Below are positions 1 through 5,230 of a stretch of 8,048 nucleotides of DNA, piece by piece. Position 1 is the first letter of the stretch, and the number at the start of each line of letters is the position of its first letter. A program made the position numbers and the translations under genes. The stretch comes from an uncultured Cloacibacillus sp. GTDB lineage: Bacteria > Synergistota > Synergistia > Synergistales > Synergistaceae. The stretch spans positions 1 through 8,048 of the forward strand of contig UQVV01000077.1 of NCBI GenBank assembly GCA_900544635.1. The letters run 5' to 3'. The notes under the pieces were generated by a model. The model ran no database searches, had not been told where the DNA came from, and saw nothing but the letters and a program-made list of their open reading frames with translations.

Positions 1-1064
1 CGCTCGATGCGCGCCTTGAGCTGACGCAGCGTTATCGCGTTGCCGTCCTGGCTCGCGAATGGGCTCGTGTTGACGATGAAGAACATCGACACGGTCGGCT
101 CCTCAATGTCGAGCGGCGGCATCACGGCGTCCGGCGTCTCGGGCGAGCTCATCGTATCGCCCAAATCTATATTCGCGGGGCCGGTGAACCAGACGATGTC
201 GCCCGCTCCGGCCTCTTCGACCTCGGCGCGGTCGAGCCCCTTCGTGACGTAAAGGTGCGTGCAGGTCGAGGTGTCCGTCGAGACGACCTCCCAGTCCGTC
301 TGCTCGTAATCCTTCCAGCGCGTGTGAGTGCGCAGGATTTTGTCGCCCTTTTTCAGCGTTCCCTGGAGAATCCTGCCGCAGCCGATGCGTCCGAGATACT
401 CGCTCCACGAGAGCGTGCAGACCTGCATCAGGAACGGCTTGTCCATCTCGGCCTTCGGCGCGGGCACGCGCTCGATTATCGCCTTGAACAGGTCGTCCAT
501 GCCGGGCTGCGAATTTTCCTCGCGTTTAGACAGGTCGTCCACGAACCAGCCCTGAAGGCCGGAGCCGTAAAGCACGGCGAAGTCGCACTGCTCCTCCGTC
601 GCGCCGAGCTCGATGAAGAGGTCGAAGGTCTTGTCGAGCGCCGCCGCGGGGTCGGCGTTCGGACGGTCTACCTTGTTTATAATGACGATGGGGCGCAGTC
701 CGAGTTTCAGCGCGCGCATAAGGACGTAGCGCGTCTGCGGCATCGGCCCTTCGTTGGCGTCAACGAGCAGCAGCACCGAATCAACCATCGAAAGCACGCG
801 CTCGACCTCGCCGGAGAAATCCGCGTGGCCCGGCGTGTCAACGATGTTGATCTTGTAACCGCCCCACTCGACTGTGCAATGCTTCGCCTTAATCGTGATT
901 CCGCGCTCGCGCTCGATGTTGCCCGCGTCCATGACGCGCTCCTCCATCACCTGATTGTCGCGGAAAAGGTGCGCCGCCTTGAAAATGCCGTCGATGAGCG
1001 TCGTCTTGCCGTGGTCTATGTGCGCTATAATCGCTATATTGCGTATCTTAGAAGAGTCCTGCAT
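1..1064 (-). CDS. typA: TypA/BipA translational GTPase, 5' part (3' end outside window)
   Basis: TypA/BipA is a cytoplasmic GTPase of the EF-G/LepA class. It binds the 70S ribosome and helps ribosome assembly and stress or low-temperature growth. I translated this frame by hand: 354 codons are visible of the roughly 600 usual in the family, so the C-terminal part lies beyond the left edge. Visible motifs are the P-loop AHIDHGKTT (residues 14-22), the switch I region [10 protein letters not shown] (52-61), G3 DTPGH (76-80), G4 NKVD (130-133), and a G5-like YGSGLQGW (166-173) where E. coli has YASALNG. The beta-barrel domain 2 begins near residue 205. The start [11 protein letters not shown] is supported by GAGGAA at 1073-1078, eight bases upstream of the ATG. 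ERERGIT followed by KAK, and the [11 protein letters not shown] stretch, are typical of TypA rather than EF-G, LepA or TetM. It is divergent from the membrane-protein gene at 1277. Confidence 0.95.
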   Translation of the reverse strand, partial: MQDSSKIRNIAIIAHIDHGKTTLIDGIFKAAHLFRDNQVMEERVMDAGNIERERGITIKAKHCTVEWGGYKINIVDTPGHADFSGEVERVLSMVDSVLLLVDANEGPMPQTRYVLMRALKLGLRPIVIINKVDRPNADPAAALDKTFDLFIELGATEEQCDFAVLYGSGLQGWFVDDLSKREENSQPGMDDLFKAIIERVPAPKAEMDKPFLMQVCTLSWSEYLGRIGCGRILQGTLKKGDKILRTHTRWKDYEQTDWEVVSTDTSTCTHLYVTKGLDRAEVEEAGAGDIVWFTGPANIDLGDTMSSPETPDAVMPPLDIEEPTVSMFFIVNTSPFASQDGNAITLRQLKARIE

Positions 1065-1103
1065 CCTACAAATTCCTCACATTCAATATGCCCGCAGGCA
1101 TTG

Positions 1104-1131
1104 ATTTTAAGCCGACGATTCTGCTAGCCAA
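1104..1131 (-). promoter_or_regulatory. Candidate typA promoter
   Basis: On the minus strand TAAAAT (1104-1109, 5 of 6 to the -10 consensus) lies 16 bases downstream of TTGGCT (1126-1131, 4 of 6 to the -35 consensus). This would start transcription near 1097 and give a leader of about 33 bases. A small ATGCC/GGCAT inverted repeat (1088-1101) straddles the predicted start point. An alternative pair further upstream (TGGACA with TAATAT, 18-base spacer) cannot be excluded. Confidence 0.35.
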
Positions 1132-1215
1132 TATAGAATATTAGCACCGAATGGCGGAAATTGTCCAGAATTTGCGCGCAAGACAAGGCGCCGCGTTCCT
1201 CTTTTTACGCCGGCA

Positions 1216-1224
1216 TGATACGAT
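1216..1224 (+). promoter_or_regulatory. Candidate extended -10 promoter for the CmpB/TMEM229-family gene
   Basis: TGaTACGAT reads as an extended -10 element: TG, one base, then a hexamer matching 4 of 6 to TATAAT. No good -35 box lies 16-18 bases upstream, as is common for extended -10 promoters. Transcription would begin near 1231, just before a GC-rich hairpin in the leader. The match is weak and the call rests on position only. Confidence 0.25.
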
Positions 1225-1232
1225 AAGGTAAA

Positions 1233-1251
1233 GCCGTGCGGCAAGCGCGGC
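1233..1251 (+). other. GC-rich hairpin in the leader of the 1277 gene
   Basis: Bases 1233-1239 pair with 1245-1251 (seven pairs including one G-U) around a GGCAA loop. It sits inside a wider inverted repeat, CCGGCAT (1210-1216) with ATGCCGG (1255-1261). No T-run follows, so it is not a classic terminator. The ribosome site AGGGGA (1265-1270) lies just outside the fold. No known riboswitch is recognised. Confidence 0.4.
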
Positions 1252-1276
1252 CTTATGCCGGTAAAGGGGAAAGACC

Positions 1277-2329
1277 ATGGGACTATCCGCTATTGTTCAA
1301 CTCATGCTGCTTTTCTGGAGCTACTGCTTTCTCGGCTGGGTGTGGGAGTCGCTGCTCGTCTCCTGCGAACAGCGCAAATGGGTCAACCGCGGCTTCCTTT
1401 ACGGGCCGTGGATACCGATATACGGCTTCGGCGCGCTCATCATATTGTTCTCGACCGAGCCGTTCCGAAGCAGCGCGCTGCTCGTCTTCTTCTCCGGCAT
1501 GACCAGCTCGACGGCGCTCGAATATCTCACCGGACGGGCGATGGAGAAAATTTTTCAGATGCGCTACTGGGATTACAGCAAATGCCGCTTCAATCTCGAC
1601 GGTTACATCTGCTTGCGCGCTTCGCTGACATGGGGGATTTTTTCCGTCGTCATCGTCGATATGGTGGAGCCGCCGCTCGCGCGGATGATAACGGCGGCGT
1701 CCCCGGCGCTGTCCTGCACGCTGAACGCGGTGCTGACGCTTCTTTTCGCAGCCGACCTGGTAAAATCGGCGCAGGCTGCGGCGGGGCTCAAAAAGATGCT
1801 CATAAAACTCTCCGCGAACAACGCGCGCCTCGCCGCAGCGGAAGCCGGGCTTAACCGCGCTGTCGAGATACTCTCCGCCGACGCGGCCGGACTAAAAGAG
1901 AAATTCGAAGAAGCTGAAGCGGCGTTCGCCGCGCGCAGTGAATCCGCGCGCGAACGCGGAGCGGAGCGCCGCGAGGCGGGGCTGCGCCTTCTCGTTAAAC
2001 TTATAGAGAAAGAACGGCGCGCCAGATACGACCGGATACGCATGATAGACGATAAAGCCGCGGCCGCACTCGAATCGATAGCCAGAGCGTCCGCCGGCGC
2101 GGAAGGCAAAGAACGCGAGCGCTTGGAACGCCGCGCGGCGGCGATACGCGAGCTGCGCGAATCGCTGCACCGTTCCAGACGGGAGCTTGCATCGCTCAGA
2201 GCGCGCGACTACAGCCGCGCCGTCTCGCTGCTGCGCCGCAACCCGACCGCATCGTCGCGCCGCCATGCGGAAGCCCTCGGAAGTCTGACTAAAATAAACA
2301 GGGCAAAGCACCGCGGCATCAGACAATAA
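1277..2329 (+). CDS. CmpB/TMEM229-family membrane protein ('putative ABC transporter permease', PF06541) with coiled-coil tail
   Basis: This is a 350-residue protein. Residues 1-160 form about five membrane segments (roughly 5-27, 44-60, 64-82, 115-131, 137-160). They carry the family's conserved stretches: NRGFLYGPWIPIYGFGAL (37-54), LEYLTGRAMEKIF (81-93), YWDYS (97-101) and FNLDGYICLRASLTWG (105-120). Residues 165-350 are hydrophilic, rich in Ala, Arg, Glu and Lys, and predicted to be long helices or coiled coil, ending in a basic tail. The family is often named an ABC permease, but no ATPase or binding protein is adjacent here and its biochemical role is not established. The ATG at 1277 is chosen because AGGGGA (1265-1270) lies six bases upstream and the first membrane segment begins directly after it. 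The gene is monocistronic, and its stop codon lies inside the terminator hairpin. Family assignment is from remembered motifs; substrate and function are unknown. Confidence 0.85.
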   Translation: MGLSAIVQLMLLFWSYCFLGWVWESLLVSCEQRKWVNRGFLYGPWIPIYGFGALIILFSTEPFRSSALLVFFSGMTSSTALEYLTGRAMEKIFQMRYWDYSKCRFNLDGYICLRASLTWGIFSVVIVDMVEPPLARMITAASPALSCTLNAVLTLLFAADLVKSAQAAAGLKKMLIKLSANNARLAAAEAGLNRAVEILSADAAGLKEKFEEAEAAFAARSESARERGAERREAGLRLLVKLIEKERRARYDRIRMIDDKAAAALESIARASAGAEGKERERLERRAAAIRELRESLHRSRRELASLRARDYSRAVSLLRRNPTASSRRHAEALGSLTKINRAKHRGIRQ

Positions 2330-2358
2330 AAGAGGCCGCGCGGACACGGCCTCTTTTA
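2327..2358. terminator. Bidirectional Rho-independent terminator between convergent genes
   Basis: This is a perfect 12-base inverted repeat. TAAAAGAGGCCG (2327-2338) pairs with CGGCCTCTTTTA (2347-2358) around an 8-base loop. The GC-rich upper stem is flanked by A-runs on one side and T-runs on the other, so it can terminate in both directions. It serves the rightward gene ending at 2329, whose TAA forms the base of the stem, and the leftward operon ending at 2395. Confidence 0.9.
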
Positions 2359-2394
2359 TGCTCCGATATACAGAATTTCAATCGCCGGTCGTCC

Positions 2395-3819
2395 TCACGC
2401 CAGATGTATCATATTCGCTATGATGATGAACACGATGCTGAGCCCCCACTCTATGAGCGCGAGCTTTATCGCGAAGCGGAACCACTGGACGAAGTTCACG
2501 TTGCCCGCGCCGATGCAGGCGTTGGTCGTCGAGCTGGTCGGTATGATGCAGTCGGAGAAGCCCGCGGCGCACTGGAAGGCTATGACCGCCGTCTGCATCG
2601 TGACGCCGGTCATCTGGGCGAGCGGCCCCATCAGCGGCATGACGAGCGCGGCGAGGCCGCTGCCCGACGGCACGAAGAAGTTGATGATCACATTCACGAA
2701 GAACATGCCGACGGCGATGAGCGAGGTCGGCAGTATCGAGAGCACTCCGGCCATCGCGTTAAGTATCGTGTGGAAGATGAGCCCCTGCTCCATGACGACG
2801 AGGATGCCGCGCCCCATGCCTATGACGAGGCAGGCGAACATCATCGACTTCGCGCCGTCAATCCACGTGCGGCAGATGTGGTTGCCGCTCATTCCGCCGA
2901 CTATGCCGGCGATTATGCCCATAGCGAGGAATATCGGCGACATGTTGCTCGCGAACCAGTCGAGTTCGAGCGCGCCGTAAATGATTATCGCAAAGCCCGC
3001 GACCATCGTGACGAGCACCAGTATGTTGCGCGTGCCGAGCTCCGTCGTCGTCGTGTAGTCCAGCTTGTCGGCCGCGCCGCTTTCCGCGTGCGCCTTCTCG
3101 AGCTCGTAGCAGTAGCTTTTCTTCGGGTCTTTCCTGACGCGCTCCGAATACCATATCGTGTAGGCGACGACTGCGACGAGGATGACGGCGTGCATTATCA
3201 TGCGATACCACGCGCCGGAGAATATCGGCAGCCCGACGATGCCCTGCGCGACGGCTGTGGCGTAGGGGTTGAAGGTTCCGACGGAGCTTCCGACGAAGGC
3301 TCCGCACATGACCATCGCGATGCCCGTGATGCTGTCGTAGCCCATGCGCCGCGCGAGCGTTATGCATATCGGCACGAAGATGACGCACTCCGCGTCGAAG
3401 CCGATGAGGCCGCCGAGCAGCGAAAACAGGAACATTATGACGAAGATGATGAGATGCTCTTTTCCTTCAAGAGCCTTGATGAGCTTGTTGATTACTATGT
3501 CTATCGTCTTCGTCTCGTTGATGATTGCGAAGGAGCCTCCCGCTATCATGACGAAGAAGATGAGCGACGCCATGCTGACGAGCCCCGTCGGGATTGCGTT
3601 GAAGAACTGATAGAGCGTGACGGGGTTCTGCTCTACGTAGTGGAACGTCCCAGGGACGAGCACCTGGCGTCCGGTTTCGTTCGCGGCGGTTTCGAACTGC
3701 CCCGCCGGGACGACGTAGGTCAGCAGCGCGCATATTATCAATATCGTGAAGATCAGCAGATAGGTGTGCGGCATTTCCATGGAAAGGAAGCCGAACAGCC
3801 CCTTGCGTTCGTTTTTCAT
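2395..3819 (-). CDS. YfcC/DcuC-family membrane carrier (carboxylate, amino-acid or peptide-related substrate)
   Basis: This is a 474-residue polytopic inner-membrane protein with about 11-13 hydrophobic segments. It belongs to the YfcC branch of the DcuC family (PF03606). Visible signatures are TYVVPAGQF after the first membrane helix (34-42), NPYATAVAQGIVGLP (184-198), FFVPSGSGLAALVMP (381-395), and FSDCIIPTSSTTNACIGAG (421-439), where the two Pro/Ser/Thr-rich loops resemble the substrate or ion-binding hairpins of this ion-transporter superfamily. A hydrophilic loop lies near 225-262. Family members are described as C4-dicarboxylate carriers or, in lactic acid bacteria, arginine/ornithine exchangers, so the substrate cannot be read from sequence. 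I chose the second ATG (3819) because AAGGAG lies eight bases before it. The ATG seven codons upstream (3840) has no ribosome site and overlaps that Shine-Dalgarno. It is the second gene of an operon, 43 bases after iadA, so it probably handles a substrate or product of the peptidase. Confidence 0.88.
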   Translation of the reverse strand: MKNERKGLFGFLSMEMPHTYLLIFTILIICALLTYVVPAGQFETAANETGRQVLVPGTFHYVEQNPVTLYQFFNAIPTGLVSMASLIFFVMIAGGSFAIINETKTIDIVINKLIKALEGKEHLIIFVIMFLFSLLGGLIGFDAECVIFVPICITLARRMGYDSITGIAMVMCGAFVGSSVGTFNPYATAVAQGIVGLPIFSGAWYRMIMHAVILVAVVAYTIWYSERVRKDPKKSYCYELEKAHAESGAADKLDYTTTTELGTRNILVLVTMVAGFAIIIYGALELDWFASNMSPIFLAMGIIAGIVGGMSGNHICRTWIDGAKSMMFACLVIGMGRGILVVMEQGLIFHTILNAMAGVLSILPTSLIAVGMFFVNVIINFFVPSGSGLAALVMPLMGPLAQMTGVTMQTAVIAFQCAAGFSDCIIPTSSTTNACIGAGNVNFVQWFRFAIKLALIEWGLSIVFIIIANMIHLA

Positions 3820-3827
3820 CTTGTTCT

Positions 3828-3833
3828 CTCCTT
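3828..3833 (-). promoter_or_regulatory. Ribosome binding site that sets the carrier start at 3819
   Basis: The minus strand reads AAGGAG with an 8-base spacer to the ATG at 3819. A longer reading from the ATG at 3840 would translate through this site as Gly-Glu-Gly-Glu, and the bases upstream of 3840 (GCGTAAATTTTCGACT) hold no Shine-Dalgarno. The shorter start is therefore preferred. Confidence 0.8.
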
Positions 3834-3862
3834 CTCCCATAGTCGAAAATTTACGCGCGCCG

Positions 3863-5029
3863 TTACTCGAAAGCGCCCTTCAGCAGCGCCTCTCCGCCGT
3901 CGGCGGCGAGCTTCCCCATCGCGAAAACCTTGAGAATCGACAAATCCTTATCCATAATTATCAGGTCCGCGTCCGCCCCCTCTCTGACGCAGCCCTTCGC
4001 CGGATACATGCCTATCGCGGCGGCCGGGCTAGACGTGACGGGGCGCAGCGCCGTCTCGAGCGGCATGTCTTTCGTCAGCGCGAGGTCGCGGAACTCCTTG
4101 TGCATCGTCTCCACCGTAGTGACGCAGAGGCCGACGAAACGCCCCTCCGCGTCGTAGACGGCCATGCTTCCGTTCGCGTCGGAGCTCATCGTGACGTTCT
4201 TGATGTCGACGCCGTTTTCAAGGCAGCGGCGTATCGCGTCGCTCGGCTTGATGGTTCCTTCGAAGCCGTATTCGGGCGCAATGCCGGAGGTGACGTCGAT
4301 GACCGCGCCCATCTTCGCAAGCTCCATCGCCTGGACAAAAAGCGCTTCGTCGCGGTTGACGTGCGTCGGGATGATAAGATACGGCGGAATTTCCGTCTCG
4401 CGGATGATGTCCGCCAGCATGTCGAGCCTCCTGCGCCCGACGCCCATGTGGAAATGCGTGTAGCCGCGCTTCCCGCTGACGAGGCCGCCAGTGTAGGCCT
4501 GTGCGAGCAGCTTTTCTATGTCGGAGCGCGAAGGCTGCGAAGAGCGGCGGTCGGAAATAGCCGTTTTCGCGCCGATGACCTTGTCGATGAATATCATGTC
4601 GCGGCGCACGGAGCCGGTAAGCGTGGCCGACGGCACCTCGAACGACCCGGTCAGCATGCGCGCCGTGATTCCCTCCTGCTCGAGCGCGCAGACCTTCGCG
4701 TACAGCGCCTCGATATTGCGCGCCGTTCCGTCCGTCCCGTGCAGCCCGACCACCGTGGTGATGCCGTGCCTGACGATGGCGGATACCTGCATCTCCGGCG
4801 TGCGGCTGAAGAACCCCGCCTCGCCCCCCGCTCCGATGACGTGGACGTGCTGGTCGACAAAGCCCGGCGTCAGTATGCAGCCGTCCGCGTCGAGAACCTC
4901 GACCTCAAGCCCGCCGTACTCGCCCGGCAGGCTCTCCCCAATCCTGATTATCTTTCCGAAGCCGATAAGCACGTCTTTCCGCCCCAGCGGCTCCGGCGCG
5001 AAAACTTCTGCGTTTCGAATCAGAAACAT
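3863..5029 (-). CDS. iadA: Isoaspartyl dipeptidase (beta-aspartyl dipeptidase)
   Basis: IadA is a binuclear zinc amidohydrolase that cleaves L-isoaspartyl (beta-aspartyl) dipeptides left after degradation of proteins containing isoaspartate. The frame gives 388 residues, against about 390 in E. coli IadA, and aligns along its whole length. Metal ligands are visible: the HVH pair H61/H63 in DQHVH, the carbamylated-lysine position K155 in VIGAKTAISD, H194 in FHMG, H223 in PTHVNR and D284 in SSDANGS. Substrate-side residues GGEAG (E70), R162 and S288 are also present. The position equivalent to E. coli Tyr137 is Phe130 (MLTGSFEVPS). The start at 5029 fits the family N-terminus and has GGGGAG ten bases upstream. 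A start 44 codons further up (5161) would lie upstream of the promoter at 5070-5099. It is the first gene of an operon with the carrier. Cytoplasmic; no signal peptide. Confidence 0.95.
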   Translation of the reverse strand: MFLIRNAEVFAPEPLGRKDVLIGFGKIIRIGESLPGEYGGLEVEVLDADGCILTPGFVDQHVHVIGAGGEAGFFSRTPEMQVSAIVRHGITTVVGLHGTDGTARNIEALYAKVCALEQEGITARMLTGSFEVPSATLTGSVRRDMIFIDKVIGAKTAISDRRSSQPSRSDIEKLLAQAYTGGLVSGKRGYTHFHMGVGRRRLDMLADIIRETEIPPYLIIPTHVNRDEALFVQAMELAKMGAVIDVTSGIAPEYGFEGTIKPSDAIRRCLENGVDIKNVTMSSDANGSMAVYDAEGRFVGLCVTTVETMHKEFRDLALTKDMPLETALRPVTSSPAAAIGMYPAKGCVREGADADLIIMDKDLSILKVFAMGKLAADGGEALLKGAFE

Positions 5030-5050
5030 AACTGCCCTGCTCCCCTCCAG

Positions 5051-5144
5051 TGATTTTGACACAATTTTGATTATAACATTGCGCGCTCTTTTTTTACAAA
5101 AACATCGTTTCAAAATCACACATCGGTAAAAAAACTGATTTTCA
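5051..5144. promoter_or_regulatory. Cluster of operator-like 9-base words around the iadA promoter
   Basis: TGATTTTGA occurs at 5051-5059 and its exact reverse complement TCAAAATCA at 5110-5118. Related copies are CAATTTTGA (5062-5070, two mismatches, 11 bases in phase with the first) and TGATTTTCA (5136-5144, one mismatch). Two copies lie over or just after the transcription start and two lie upstream of the -35 box, an arrangement typical of repressor or looping operators. No regulator gene is adjacent, so the binding protein is unknown. Chance recurrence in an AT-rich gap is possible. Confidence 0.45.
5070..5099 (-). promoter_or_regulatory. iadA operon promoter
   Basis: On the minus strand a perfect TATAAT (-10, 5070-5075) follows TTGTAA (-35, 5094-5099, 4 of 6) with an 18-base spacer. 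Transcription would start near 5063, giving a leader of about 34 bases before the iadA ATG at 5029. This is the best sigma-70-type promoter in the window. It rules out the longer iadA reading frame that begins upstream of it. Confidence 0.75.
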
Positions 5145-5162
5145 GCTACAGATGCAAACATA

Positions 5163-5201
5163 AAAAGCCTCCCGGAAGAACACGTCCTCCGGGAGGCTTT
5201 T
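5163..5201 (-). terminator. Rho-independent terminator of the calcium ATPase transcript
   Basis: This is a perfect 14-base inverted repeat: AAAAGCCTCCCGGA (5163-5176) with TCCGGGAGGCTTTT (5188-5201), and an 11-base loop. Read leftward it ends in a run of five T, 30 bases after the ATPase stop codon at 5231. It insulates the downstream iadA promoter from ATPase transcription. The flanking A/T symmetry would allow it to work on rightward transcripts too, but no rightward gene ends here. Confidence 0.92.
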
Positions 5202-5230
5202 CGCTTAATTTATAATTTTCTGCGCAGAAA

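Noticed and set aside
1..1064. Possibility that the left-edge GTPase is EF-G, LepA or a TetM-type ribosomal protection protein
   Set aside because: The N-terminal sequence, the spacing of the G motifs and the [11 protein letters not shown] stretch are typical of TypA/BipA.
255..1127. 290-codon plus-strand open frame near the left edge
   Set aside because: It lies antisense to typA, whose minus-strand frame shows all GTPase motifs and a ribosome site.
2404..3933. 509-codon open frame on the plus strand opposite the carrier gene
   Set aside because: It is antisense to a clear membrane protein, its translation is a low-complexity mix of Arg, Asp, Glu and His with no domain, and it runs through the intergenic gap. 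It is a by-product of GC-rich third positions.
3764..5053. 429-codon plus-strand open frame opposite iadA
   Set aside because: It is an antisense shadow with Arg/Asp/His-rich composition and no recognisable motif or ribosome site, while the opposite frame is a full-length IadA.
5110..5144. Inverted repeat TCAAAATCA / TGATTTTCA as a second terminator
   Set aside because: The stem is AT-rich with a 17-base loop and lies beyond a perfect terminator. An operator role fits its position better.
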